From positions 1 to 56,210 of the forward strand of contig UQIB01000016.1 of NCBI GenBank assembly GCA_900541015.1: a stretch of DNA of 56,210 bases. The letters run 5' to 3'. This DNA is from an uncultured Collinsella sp. (lineage in GTDB: Bacteria > Actinomycetota > Coriobacteriia > Coriobacteriales > Coriobacteriaceae). The translations under genes were made by a program, and so were the position numbers. Position 1 is the first letter of the stretch. Each line of letters starts with the position of its first letter. Below are positions 1-8,576 of the stretch, one piece after another. Below the pieces are notes generated by a model, which was not told the DNA's origin, did no database searches, and saw only the letters and a program-made list of their open reading frames with translations.

Positions 1-537
1 TAAATAGCCATTTAGCTTAGTGTTGAGTCGGATTTTATTCGAGATAGAGTCGCATAGAGTAACGATTGAGTCTTGCGTCGGGCGATCGGGCAGGGGGATT
101 GGCATTTGTGCGTAAGTCTTAGCGTTGATATTGCCTCTGGTGCTACCGGTGTTAAAGGAGGCAACCCAACTCCAATAAGCTTTCGACTGGGCATAGTACT
201 TGATATAGCGAGGATTAACTTTCCTGTCATCCAGCGAGAAACGAATTAAGAAGCCCGCGAAGGCAAACGTGCCATCACGAGGATCGTAGTAATAATTCCT
301 GCCAGTACTGTTGCCCGTTCTGGCGAAAACGATATCGCCTTCACTCAGCATGTATTTGCGAGCGGCGGGGTCGTCTACCGATTTGCGGTCGTTCCAATTC
401 AGGGTGCCGTCGTCGTTGATATCCGTAATACGAAGATATGCAGGTAATTCCGCATCATAATCCACTGCCGAAGCGGCGATACCGTATTTTCCGTCGCCGA
501 GACTAAGTTCTCCAAGAGTCGCAACGCTAAAGTTCAT
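1..537 (-). CDS. hsdS: Type I restriction-modification specificity subunit HsdS (partial, C-terminus beyond the window)
   Basis: This subunit recognises the bipartite DNA target of a type I enzyme. Translating the minus strand from the ATG at 537 gives 179 open codons to the window edge, beginning MNFSVATLGELSLGDGKYGI. The stretch AFARTGNS-like 'VFARTGNSTGRNYYYD' and a later 'TRGNINAKTYAQMPIPLP' are typical of the first target-recognition domain and the start of its conserved helix. The start overlaps the last 11 bases of hsdM, as expected for translationally coupled hsdM-hsdS. Base composition is less GC-rich than the core genes further right, in line with recent transfer. Only the first recognition domain is visible, so intactness of the gene cannot be judged. 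Confidence 0.85.
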   Translation of the reverse strand, partial: MNFSVATLGELSLGDGKYGIAASAVDYDAELPAYLRITDINDDGTLNWNDRKSVDDPAARKYMLSEGDIVFARTGNSTGRNYYYDPRDGTFAFAGFLIRFSLDDRKVNPRYIKYYAQSKAYWSWVASFNTGSTRGNINAKTYAQMPIPLPDRPTQDSIVTLCDSISNKIRLNTKLNGYL

Positions 538-2050
538 ATCCAATCGCCTCCAGATTCTTCTTAATCTGCTCCTGCAAGCGGTTGGACTCTTCAAAGCACT
601 TCGAAATCTCGCTAGTCAGGCGTGCCATCTTCTCATCAAACGGCTCACCGTCGTCTTCGACCTCGGCAATGCCTACATAGCGACCGGGCGTCAGAATGAA
701 ATCTTGCTTGGCGATTTCATCCAAATCCGCTATGGCACTGAATCCCTTCACGGGCTCGAACTCGCCCTTGCGGAAGGAGTCGAATGCGGATGCAACTTTG
801 TTGATGTCCTCTTCGGTAAACTCGCGTAGTTTGCGAGAGACCATGGTGCCCATTTCGCGGGCATCGATGAATAGCGTCTTGCCGGACTGAGCCTTCTTCT
901 TGTTCAGGATCCACAGACACACGGGAATTTGGGTGCTGTAGAACAGCTGCCCCGGCATGGCTACAATGCCCTCGACCAAATCGTCCTCTACGATAGCGCG
1001 TCGAATATCGTCCTCGCCGCTCGTCTGGCTCGAAAGCGACCCGTTTGCCAATACGAGGCCAATCTTGCCCGTGCCGTTAAGATGCCAAATCATATGCTGC
1101 ATCCAAGCGAAGTTGGCGTTGCCCGTGGGCGGCATGCCGTACTTCCAACGTACGTCTTCCTGCAGCGCTTCGCCGCCCCAGTTCTTGAGGTTGAACGGCG
1201 GGTTTGCCAACACATAGTCAAACTTTTCATTCTTGTGCTGGTCGGCGCTGAAGGTGTCTGCATAGTTGCCCAAATCGGCCTCGATGCCGCGAATACCGAG
1301 GTTCATCTTTGCGAGCTTCCACGTGGTAGGGTTGCTCTCCTGGCCAAAGATAGTGATGTCCTGTACCACGTTGCCGCCATGGTGCTCGACGAAGGCGGCG
1401 GACTGCACGAACATGCCTCCGCTGCCGCAGCAGGGGTCGTACACACGACCGTGGAAAGGCTGGAGGATTTCAACTAGCGTGCGCACGATGCACGACGGCG
1501 TATAGAACTCACCGGCGTTTTTGCCCTCCATTGATGCGAATTTCTGTAGGCAATATTCGTATGCGCGCCCTAACAGGTCCTTCTCGCTCTCGTTATCGGT
1601 CATTTGTACGTTTGTGAATAAGTCTACGACGTCGCCTAAGCGTCGCTTATCTAGTTCGGGACGAGCGAAGTTCTTGGGCAGCACGTCTTTAAGCTTGTCG
1701 TTCTCGCGCTCGATGGCGCGCATGGCATTGTCAATGATCTGGCCAATTTCGGGCGTATGCGCCGCCTGTGAGATGTTCGCCCAACGTGCTTCTTCGGGAA
1801 CGAAGAAGACATTCTGCTCCATGTAGCAGTCACGATCTTCCTCGTCGCCGTAACCCTCTGCGACGAGCTCTAGATAGCGTTCGTCGAAACGGTCCGAGAG
1901 GTACTTCAGGAAAATGAGGCCTAATACGACGTTTTTGTACTCAGCAGCGTCCAAGTTGCCGCGCAGCACGTCTGCGGCGTTCCACAGTTGGTCCTCAAAG
2001 CCAACATCGGCCGTGTTCTTCTTGGTGTCCTTAGCCTTGCTTTTAGCCAT
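527..2050 (-). CDS. hsdM: Type I restriction-modification DNA methyltransferase subunit HsdM
   Basis: N6-adenine DNA methyltransferase, 507 residues, which modifies the HsdS-specified site using S-adenosylmethionine and forms part of the R-M-S complex. An N-terminal helical domain (about 15-150) precedes the methylase fold: GEFYTP at 180-185, SAM-binding motif DPCCGSGGM at 205-213, and catalytic NPPF at 283-286. The length is normal for the family. It lies 14 bp downstream of hsdR and overlaps hsdS. A Shine-Dalgarno-like AGGGAG overlaps the hsdR stop codon. All key residues are present, so modification activity is expected. Confidence 0.95.
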   Translation of the reverse strand: MAKSKAKDTKKNTADVGFEDQLWNAADVLRGNLDAAEYKNVVLGLIFLKYLSDRFDERYLELVAEGYGDEEDRDCYMEQNVFFVPEEARWANISQAAHTPEIGQIIDNAMRAIERENDKLKDVLPKNFARPELDKRRLGDVVDLFTNVQMTDNESEKDLLGRAYEYCLQKFASMEGKNAGEFYTPSCIVRTLVEILQPFHGRVYDPCCGSGGMFVQSAAFVEHHGGNVVQDITIFGQESNPTTWKLAKMNLGIRGIEADLGNYADTFSADQHKNEKFDYVLANPPFNLKNWGGEALQEDVRWKYGMPPTGNANFAWMQHMIWHLNGTGKIGLVLANGSLSSQTSGEDDIRRAIVEDDLVEGIVAMPGQLFYSTQIPVCLWILNKKKAQSGKTLFIDAREMGTMVSRKLREFTEEDINKVASAFDSFRKGEFEPVKGFSAIADLDEIAKQDFILTPGRYVGIAEVEDDGEPFDEKMARLTSEISKCFEESNRLQEQIKKNLEAIGYEL

Positions 2051-2064
2051 GCTGTTTTAACTCC

Positions 2065-5000
2065 CTATGCTGCATTGTCGGCCCAGAGTTCGCACTGATC
2101 CATCACGGTGGCCAGTGCCGACTCCATGCCCTCTGGCGGATACTTATGATGTTTGAGCAGACGCTTGATTGCAACGCGCATAGCAGCGCGTGCACTTTGT
2201 TTCTTCTGCCAATCGACCGTGCGCATTTCGCGCATCTTCGCAGCGAGCTCTTGCGTGATGGCGACCAACTCGTCATTCCTTTCGCGATAGTAGTCGGCGA
2301 CTGCCTGCGGTTGTGTTAGTGCCTCGTAAAACGCAAACTCCTCTTCGCTAAGCCCAAGCTCCTTTGCCTTTTGGTTTTCGGAAAGCATTTCTTTTGCCAT
2401 CTTGAGCATTTCTTCGAATACCTCAGCGTTTGTGAGCTGTCCATTTAGATAGCTATTTACCATGCCTTGCATGAGTTCTGAGTACTTCTTTGCCTGCGTT
2501 ATGCTCTTTCTGCGGTAGCCCTTAATCTGGTCGTCGATGAGTTTTTTCAACAGCTCGTAAGCCAGGTTCCTCTCTTTCATACGCGAGAGGCTCGACAGAA
2601 ACTTGGGGTCAAAAATCGAAACCGTTTCGTCTTCCACCTTAAACAAGTCTATTACGCCGTCGGTATGGACGATGTTCTGTTCGAGTAACGCATTGATGCG
2701 GTCATTTACCTGCTTAAGGGTAAGTTTGCCTCCGTTTTTGCTGCGGGTGCCGCCCTGCTCGGTGAGCTGAAGGATAAGCTCTCGAACAACCTGGAAATAG
2801 CCAGCCTCGATGCGCTGCATGTCTGTTGCGCGACTTTTGGCGAGTCCATAGGCTTTGAGCATGATTCCTGCCTGCTCAACAAAGTCGCGGGTGATATCTT
2901 CGTCGCCGGGTGCAAGGATATGATTTACTCCACCCGTTATGAGTTCGCTTCGACGTGCGGCGGACTCGGTGCTCATGAATTCCGAATAATCGTAACCAAA
3001 CATTTTGTCGCGACAGACCGCCAGTTTTTCCAAGAACTTAGGATAGGCGGTTTTCCCGATATCCATGTCGCCGTATTTCTTTTGGTCGCGCTTGGTGTAG
3101 TCCTTCATGGCGCGTTTAAGGGCGTTAGCTATGCCTACGTAGTCAACAACCAGTCCGCCAACCTTGTCTTTATATACTCGGTTTACGCGTGCGATTGCCT
3201 GCATCAGGTTATATCCGCGCATGGGTTTATACACATACATAGTGGCAAGGCTCGGCACGTCAAAACCGGTGAGCCACATGTCTACGACGATTACGATTTT
3301 AAGCGGGTCGGCGTCATCCTTAAACCGCTTTGCCATCTCCTTAACATGGGCCTTATTGCCTACGACGTCGAACCACCACTCGGGGTCTTGATTGCCCATG
3401 GTCATGACAACGCCGAGCTTGCCCTCGTCCTTCCAAGAGGGTCGCAGCTCGCATATACGTTGATATATGGCCATGGCAGCGGGGCGCGAATACGCAACGA
3501 TCATTGCCTTGCCGGTGAGTTCGTGCGCACGGTTGGTCTCATAGTGCTCTACGATGTCCTGACATAGGGCATCGATGACTTCGGGTGCACCTAGAACGGC
3601 GTCCAGATTTGCAAAGTTGCGCTTGCTTGCGTCAATGGTTTCGGCGTTAGCCTGCTCGGTGAGCTTTTCGTACTCATCATCAACTTTTGCAAGGATGCCC
3701 TGATCCAGTTTGAGTGCGACGACGCGGCTCTCGTAGAACACGGGTCGAGTTGCGTCGTCCTCTACTGCCTGAGTCATGTCGTAGACGTCAATATAATCGC
3801 CGAAAACCTCGCGAGTTGATCGATCTTCGGCAGAAATAGGGGTACCGGTAAAGCCGATGAAAGTCGCATTCGGAAGGGCGCGGCGAATGAGCAACGCGGT
3901 GCCCGTGTGCTTCTTGCCGTCACGGTCGTATTTCTCCTCGAACCCGTACTGCCCGCGGTGCGCTTCATCCACCATCACGACGACGTTCTTGCGCTTGGAG
4001 AGGGCGATGGCCTCCTCCTCGAACTTCTGCATGGTGGTGAAAATGATGCCGTTGGCGCGGCGGCTCGAGATCTGCTGCGCAAGATCGGCGCGGCTCTGCG
4101 CCTGAACAGGCGTCTGGCGCAGGAAGTCTGAGCATTTAGAGAACTGCGCGAACAGTTGCGAGTCGAGGTCGTTGCGGTCGGTAATCACCACGATGGTCGG
4201 GCTGTCGAGTTTCTCTTCGAGCAGATGGGCAAGGAAAACCATCGAAAGTGACTTGCCCGAGCCCTGCGTGTGCCAGAAGACGCCGCCCTTGCCGTCGCCG
4301 CCGATGGCCTCGTGCACGCTCTCGAGCGCTTTGTTCACCGCGAAGTACTGATGGTATCCCGCGAGGATTTTCGCGTCCTCGGAGAACAGAATGAAGTTCT
4401 TCAGGATGTCGATGAGCCGCTCCTTGGGGAACATGCCGTCCAGAGGGGTTTTCCAATCGGCGTACTGGGTGGCCTCGTAGTTCCCATCGACGCTCTTCCA
4501 CTCAACGAAGCGTGACTCGTTGGCGGTGATCGTGCCAACCTTGGTGTGAAGCATGTCACTGGTGACGCAGAAGGCGTTGTACACGAAAAGCGATGGAATC
4601 TGTCGTTTGTAGTTTTGAATCTGTTGGTAGGCACCTTCGCTGTCAGCGTCGGCTCGAGCGGGCGACTTCAATTCAAAGAGAACGAGCGGAAGACCGTTAA
4701 CGAATACGATGACATCTGGACGTTTGTTGGTGCCGCGTTCGATGTAGGTCCACTGGTTAACAACGTGGAAGCTGTTCTTTTCGGGATTGCCGTAATCGAC
4801 CAAGCGCACGATGTCTGTATGCTCTTCTTTGCCGTCAAACCAGCTTGCCTCCACACCGTTCTGCAGCATGTCCATAAAGATGCTGTTCTTGATGATGAGG
4901 TCGCTGCCCTCAATTTCCTTTAGTCTAGTTATTGAGGCATCAATCGCGCGTCGGTTGAGCGTGGGGTTAATGCTCTCAAGAGCGGGCCCAATGACGTCAG

Positions 5001-5154
5001 GTAGGAAGGCGTCGTCAAACGCGTCGGAGGAACGAGCGACATCAGGTCCATAGAGGTGCTCGTACCCCAGACTCGTTTGCAAGTGGTCAATGATGCCTTG
5101 TTCGAAAGCATCCTCATTAAATGACGTTGAGGAGCTGTAATCGACAGCAATCAT
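2065..5154 (-). CDS. hsdR: Type I restriction endonuclease subunit HsdR
   Basis: ATP-dependent translocase and nuclease of the type I system, 1029 residues. The N-terminal PD-(D/E)xK nuclease is visible around residues 145-164 (RPDVIVF then VLFELKS; D147, E161, K163). Two RecA-like motor domains follow, with Walker A HTQGSGKS at 295-302, DEAH at 396-399 and a downstream TGTPI motif. The C-terminus is helical, as needed to dock on HsdM. I chose the ATG at 5154 over the GTG six bases upstream because AAGGAG sits five bases before it; the GTG would lie inside the ribosome-binding site. It heads the hsdR-hsdM-hsdS operon. No frameshift or lost motif is seen. Confidence 0.95.
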   Translation of the reverse strand: MIAVDYSSSTSFNEDAFEQGIIDHLQTSLGYEHLYGPDVARSSDAFDDAFLPDVIGPALESINPTLNRRAIDASITRLKEIEGSDLIIKNSIFMDMLQNGVEASWFDGKEEHTDIVRLVDYGNPEKNSFHVVNQWTYIERGTNKRPDVIVFVNGLPLVLFELKSPARADADSEGAYQQIQNYKRQIPSLFVYNAFCVTSDMLHTKVGTITANESRFVEWKSVDGNYEATQYADWKTPLDGMFPKERLIDILKNFILFSEDAKILAGYHQYFAVNKALESVHEAIGGDGKGGVFWHTQGSGKSLSMVFLAHLLEEKLDSPTIVVITDRNDLDSQLFAQFSKCSDFLRQTPVQAQSRADLAQQISSRRANGIIFTTMQKFEEEAIALSKRKNVVVMVDEAHRGQYGFEEKYDRDGKKHTGTALLIRRALPNATFIGFTGTPISAEDRSTREVFGDYIDVYDMTQAVEDDATRPVFYESRVVALKLDQGILAKVDDEYEKLTEQANAETIDASKRNFANLDAVLGAPEVIDALCQDIVEHYETNRAHELTGKAMIVAYSRPAAMAIYQRICELRPSWKDEGKLGVVMTMGNQDPEWWFDVVGNKAHVKEMAKRFKDDADPLKIVIVVDMWLTGFDVPSLATMYVYKPMRGYNLMQAIARVNRVYKDKVGGLVVDYVGIANALKRAMKDYTKRDQKKYGDMDIGKTAYPKFLEKLAVCRDKMFGYDYSEFMSTESAARRSELITGGVNHILAPGDEDITRDFVEQAGIMLKAYGLAKSRATDMQRIEAGYFQVVRELILQLTEQGGTRSKNGGKLTLKQVNDRINALLEQNIVHTDGVIDLFKVEDETVSIFDPKFLSSLSRMKERNLAYELLKKLIDDQIKGYRRKSITQAKKYSELMQGMVNSYLNGQLTNAEVFEEMLKMAKEMLSENQKAKELGLSEEEFAFYEALTQPQAVADYYRERNDELVAITQELAAKMREMRTVDWQKKQSARAAMRVAIKRLLKHHKYPPEGMESALATVMDQCELWADNAA

Positions 5155-5335
5155 GCGCACTCCTTACCTTATGCTTCTTCGACGTTGGTGAGCCTGTCCA
5201 CCATTGCATTCTAGCAGTTAATCTTGCATATATTGGTATATCTGACACCCGTTAGTTGCCATTTGGCCTATTGGCTGATCGTGCCCGAATGACGATTGGT
5301 GGCAAGGCTCTCTTACTTATTAAACTGGCTCCTAT

Positions 5336-5518
5336 TTACAGGCGCTCGTGTTGTGACAGTTGCCCAAGCGCTTGCTTGAAGCTGTTGTTGGTGATCTTGA
5401 GGTCGTTTTCTGCTTGCATTTTAATGAGTTTCGGGCCGGAGGCGGTGGCGGATGTGGTGCGATGGTGCCAAGAAAAGCGCCTAGACCTGGGCGAAGAACC
5501 GAGGCCACGGGCGCTTTT
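5336..5518 (-). pseudogene. Orphan open segment, possible gene remnant
   Basis: The minus strand is open from just below a stop at about 5519 to a TAA at 5336-5338. Its end reads MQAENDLKITNNSFKQALG and then QLSQHERL; the only ATG is at 5419, giving 27 residues. The amphipathic, polar composition looks more like a real C-terminus than a random frame, but no start or ribosome-binding site fits the upstream part. It may be a remnant left when the restriction locus was inserted, or chance. I do not recognise a family. Confidence 0.25.
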
Positions 5519-5737
5519 CTATTTCTTTGGTCGCATGGATTGTCTGTTCTGTTGGCCGCGCCGGCGTTGTTTCTTTGCTCTCGTTCGCGCGGCATCCGCT
5601 TGTGGCGGTAGATGTAAATAAACGGTGGAGCGGCTGCAAAAGATCCGCCTCGCTGGGTAAAATCAGGTTGTGCCGCGGGACCCGCTCCTCAGCTAGTCAC
5701 ACTTCGGAAGCGCGGGCAACGCAGGTGCTATCGTCTT

Positions 5738-5763
5738 AAAGGGTCGGCTGCAACCGACCCTTT
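5738..5763. terminator. Intrinsic terminator hairpin
   Basis: AAAGGGTCGG and CCGACCCTTT form a perfect 10-bp stem around a six-base loop, followed on the plus strand by TTTTCT. It could stop the minus-strand small acidic gene or a plus-strand RNA from 5614-5735. Confidence 0.7.
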
Positions 5764-5896
5764 TCTATGACTCCCTTCGCTATCCGTTACTGCTTATATT
5801 CCCGCCAGATCGAGTAGAGGTCTGGGTAATGCCGTGGGAGACATCCTGTCCATCCCATGGTTTGGAACAGTGTCGATCTTACGGGCAATCAAGCCT

Positions 5897-6118
5897 CTAG
5901 CACTCTTTGAATTGAGCAAGCATCTGCCCGAAGGTGCTGAGCTCGAACGGCTCATAAATGAGCGAATCGTCGTCCGCGGTCCTGTAAAGTCCGCAGGGGA
6001 GGTAACGCCCGTCGGGGAGGACGTAAAGGTTTTCTTCCTCCCTCAGTCCTGTTGGGAGTATCGGGGTCTCGTTTTCGTCCACTTGGAACTCATCGATATT
6101 CGCGATCTTCCTCTCCAT
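5897..6118 (-). CDS. Small acidic protein of unknown function
   Basis: 73 residues, rich in Asp and Glu, starting MERKIANIDEFQVDENE and ending FGQMLAQFKEC. GGAGG lies five to seven bases before the ATG, a strong start. It is the third gene of a minus-strand run, 32 bp downstream of the ADP-ribosylglycohydrolase, so it is probably co-transcribed with it. There is no signal peptide or membrane segment; it is likely cytoplasmic. I do not recognise a family. Acidity and position suggest an accessory or inhibitor protein, which is only a guess. Confidence 0.75.
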   Translation of the reverse strand: MERKIANIDEFQVDENETPILPTGLREEENLYVLPDGRYLPCGLYRTADDDSLIYEPFELSTFGQMLAQFKEC

Positions 6119-6150
6119 GGTGCCTCCAGCCTTATTTCTTGTATGGCGCC

Positions 6151-6939
6151 CTAAAACAGGCAGCTCTCAATCAGCTCTTTTCCGCGCAGGGTGTTGACCC
6201 ACTCCTGCGGGATGGCTTTGAGACCGTAGGCCGTGCCTGCGAGCGCGCCGGCGACGGCTGCGGTGGTGTCGGTGTCGTCGCCCAGGTTGACGGCGGCAAG
6301 CACGCAATCTTCGTAGCTGTTAGTGTTGACGAAACACCAGGTGGCGGCGTTAAGCGTGTCGCGCACGAAGCCGCCGGACCTGATTTCGTGCCCGGGCGCG
6401 CTTTTCAGCTGCAGTGCCCACGAGGGGAGCGCGCCGTTCATCACGCCTCTCATCAGCTCGACAAATATGATGCACGCGTCGGTCGACGTTCTGTGGGCGT
6501 GCGTAATCGCGGAGACCTCGCTGATCTCTTCGTCTGTCGCATCGGTGAACGCCAGGGGAGCGATGCGCATGAGCGAACCGTTACCGTTGTCGCGCTCGCC
6601 GGAGCCTCCTTTGCCGGTGTGCAGGGCGCGGGCGGTCGTGCCGCCGTAATCGAAAACACCGTCGATCGTATATTCGCCACGGGCAATCCAGCTTACGAAC
6701 TTGTCGCGCATGTCTGCGGTGTCGATATGACCGAGCTCCCTAATCGAGTCGCAGGTAGCAAGCGTCATAGATGTGTCGTCGCTCCAGGTGCCGGCGGGCT
6801 GCCCATGCGTGCCGTAGCCGATCATGTCCGTGCATTCGAACGTTCCGCGGGGCCTGAACTCGTAAGGAACGCCCAGCGCGTCGCCGACGGCAAGTCCGTA
6901 GATGCAGTCGCGCAGTGTTGTTTTCGGTCTGTCTGTCAT
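6151..6939 (-). CDS. ADP-ribosylglycohydrolase family protein (DraG-like)
   Basis: 262 residues with the whole DraG fold signature: GDALG at 19-23, SDDTSM at 53-58, GNGSLMR at 119-125 and GDDTDT at 220-225. The acidic residues of the second and fourth motifs bind two Mg2+ ions and activate water for removing ADP-ribose from proteins, nucleic acids or small molecules. All are intact. GAGGAG precedes the ATG. It lies between a PDDEXK/DUF1016 gene upstream and the small acidic gene downstream, next to a type I restriction locus, so a role in defence or toxin reversal is possible. No partner ADP-ribosyltransferase is visible here. The substrate cannot be told from sequence. Confidence 0.9.
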   Translation of the reverse strand: MTDRPKTTLRDCIYGLAVGDALGVPYEFRPRGTFECTDMIGYGTHGQPAGTWSDDTSMTLATCDSIRELGHIDTADMRDKFVSWIARGEYTIDGVFDYGGTTARALHTGKGGSGERDNGNGSLMRIAPLAFTDATDEEISEVSAITHAHRTSTDACIIFVELMRGVMNGALPSWALQLKSAPGHEIRSGGFVRDTLNAATWCFVNTNSYEDCVLAAVNLGDDTDTTAAVAGALAGTAYGLKAIPQEWVNTLRGKELIESCLF

Positions 6940-7001
6940 GGAAAGCTCCTCTTTCCCGGGTGATGTGGAGCGCCATCGGGGGTGTCGGTCGCAATGTGCT
7001 G

Positions 7002-8057
7002 CTACCCTTGCGCTTCGCCATTAGTCGCTTCGTTGATGGCGCGGTACTCGGCACTCAGCTCGCGCGCCAGCTCTTCCTTACTTGGAAGATACGGCAGGTA
7101 TTTGGCGGCAAACACTTGGTCGTTGTCTTCGGGCAGCGTGTACTCGACGATCGAATCGCTTTTGTCCGCGCAGAGCACGACGCCTATGGGCGGATTGTCG
7201 CCTTCGTTCATGAGCTCGCGCGTGTAGTAGTTCACATACATTTGCATCTGGCCCAAGTCCTGGTGCGTAAGATCGTCCGTCTTAAGGTCGATAAGCACGA
7301 AGCAGCGCATCAGATAGTTGTAAAAAACGAGGTCAATATAGAAATGACGTCCATCAAAGGTGATGCGCTTCTGACGCGCCTCGAAAGCGAAGCCGCGGCC
7401 AAGTTCCAACAGAAACCTCTGAAGATGCGTGATGAGCGCTTGCTCTAGATCGCTCTCGCGAAACGCAGCGTCATCCGAGAAGCCTAAAAATTCCAGCACA
7501 TATGGGTCGCGGATGATATCCTCGGGGCGACGAGCCGGGGCGCTCTTTTGGATTTCCTGAGCGACGGTCTCTGTGTCCTTGCTGGCAAGTAGACGCTCGC
7601 GGAACATGGTGTTGATTTGGCGCTCGAGCTGACGCGTGCTCCAGCGAGAGTCGGCGCATTCGTTCATGTACCAAATGCGAGCTTCGGGGTCGGGAATGCG
7701 AGATAGCCTGCGATAATGTGTCCAGTTCAATTCGTGACGCAGTGCGTCACGAATTGGGAATGCTAAATAAAACTGCCGCATGTAGCGGAGGTTTGAGGTA
7801 TCAAAGCCTTTGCCGAAATCTGTGGTAAGCCTGGTCGCGAGTCCTTTAAGCAGCGCCTCTCCATACCTGGCGCGCTCTTCTCCGCCTTGTTCCTCAACAA
7901 TGCTCTTGCCGATCTCCCAATATGCCTCAACCATCGCAAAGTTAACGGCGGCATATGCCTTGTTGCGAGCAGCGTTGAGAATCGAGGAAACCTGCTTATA
8001 AAAACCTTCGGGCACGATTACCGATTCTCCGCGGTTTGCCAGTTCGCCCATCACCAT
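7002..8057 (-). CDS. DUF1016 / PDDEXK nuclease-fold protein (YhcG family)
   Basis: 351 residues. The N-terminal DUF1016 domain (about 15-165) is helical and DNA-binding-like; the C-terminal part is a PD-(D/E)xK nuclease domain with FYIDLVFYN (D242), the LIDLK strand (D257, K259) and a following QMQMYVNYY helix (Q270). Asp replaces the more usual Glu in the second acidic position. Family members are often found in mobile or defence-related regions. I chose the ATG at 8057 because AGGAGG lies ten bases before it; a second ATG at 8051 is also possible. The gene heads a minus-strand run with the DraG-like gene. DNA recombination, repair or defence are all plausible roles. Confidence 0.85.
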   Translation of the reverse strand: MVMGELANRGESVIVPEGFYKQVSSILNAARNKAYAAVNFAMVEAYWEIGKSIVEEQGGEERARYGEALLKGLATRLTTDFGKGFDTSNLRYMRQFYLAFPIRDALRHELNWTHYRRLSRIPDPEARIWYMNECADSRWSTRQLERQINTMFRERLLASKDTETVAQEIQKSAPARRPEDIIRDPYVLEFLGFSDDAAFRESDLEQALITHLQRFLLELGRGFAFEARQKRITFDGRHFYIDLVFYNYLMRCFVLIDLKTDDLTHQDLGQMQMYVNYYTRELMNEGDNPPIGVVLCADKSDSIVEYTLPEDNDQVFAAKYLPYLPSKEELARELSAEYRAINEATNGEAQG

Positions 8058-8222
8058 CGCCCACTTTCCTCCTGACGGAATGCATATCAAACTGCATTTA
8101 GTTTAAGGCCTCGTGGGGACATGAATTGCGCTGCTGCCCTGGCGCCTTCGCGAGGAGATCTCGAAGCGGCTAAAATGTGACCATTGAGACAGTTTTAACG
8201 AACCCCATGGGGAGCAATGCGT

Positions 8223-8492
8223 ATGGACAACAACACGCTGCTGTTCCAGGACAAAGGTTCGGGCAGTTATAAAGACGTCAGGATCTACCCTAACCGTATC
8301 GAGGTGCTCAAGAAGGGCACGCTTGGCGGCAAGCACACCGAGATCGTTTACCTTAAGGACATTACGGGCGTTAACATAATCAAAGGCCGCGGCGTTTTCC
8401 TACGCAACAGGCTGTTGACCGCCTGCACCTTCAGCCTCAGCAGCCACGCGAAGGCGCAGGAATTCGTCAACGTGCTCAATATGGTGATGTGA
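8223..8492 (+). CDS. Small PH-like domain protein
   Basis: 89 residues, MDNNTLLFQDKGSGSYKD and onward. The alternating strand pattern ending in a single C-terminal helix (SSHAKAQEFVNVLNMV) resembles bacterial pleckstrin-homology-like modules, here probably soluble because no membrane helix is present. GGGGAG is eight bases before the chosen ATG; an ATG six bases upstream is too close to it. It is divergent from the DUF1016 gene and convergent with the lipoprotein gene. The ligand is unknown and the domain call is made from pattern only. Confidence 0.65.
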   Translation: MDNNTLLFQDKGSGSYKDVRIYPNRIEVLKKGTLGGKHTEIVYLKDITGVNIIKGRGVFLRNRLLTACTFSLSSHAKAQEFVNVLNMVM

Positions 8493-8500
8493 CCAGTGCA

Positions 8501-8539
8501 CAAAAACCGGGATGCAAGGAGTCGCACCTTGCATCCCGG
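8501..8539 (-). terminator. Intrinsic terminator of the lipoprotein gene
   Basis: CCGGGATGCAAGG and CCTTGCATCCCGG form a perfect 13-bp stem. On the minus strand the stem is followed by TTTTT, so it terminates the gene ending at 8577. The plus side lacks a T tract. Confidence 0.85.
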
Positions 8540-8576
8540 CTGAGCTAAAACGGCGCTGCTGCATGCCGTTGGAGCT

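Larger units (their letters stand above)
5155..5896. other. Long non-coding stretch between the hsd operon and the DraG-like operon
   Basis: No convincing gene of normal length is seen in these 742 bases. They hold the presumed hsdR promoter region, a minus-strand open segment (5336-5518) whose translated end looks protein-like, an 11-bp inverted repeat at 5471-5481 and 5510-5520, a GC-rich potentially structured stretch (5614-5735), and a clear terminator hairpin at 5738-5763. Overlapping plus-strand frames at 5256-5621 have proline/arginine/cysteine-rich products without domains and I treat them as noise. Confidence 0.6.

Noticed and set aside
5256..5621. 121-codon plus-strand gene
   Set aside because: Cys/Arg-rich product without domain or ribosome-binding site; overlaps the inverted repeat.
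5614..5763. 4.5S SRP RNA, tmRNA or tRNA
   Set aside because: The conserved SRP loop, tmRNA tag and T-loop sequences are missing; kept only as an unnamed candidate RNA.
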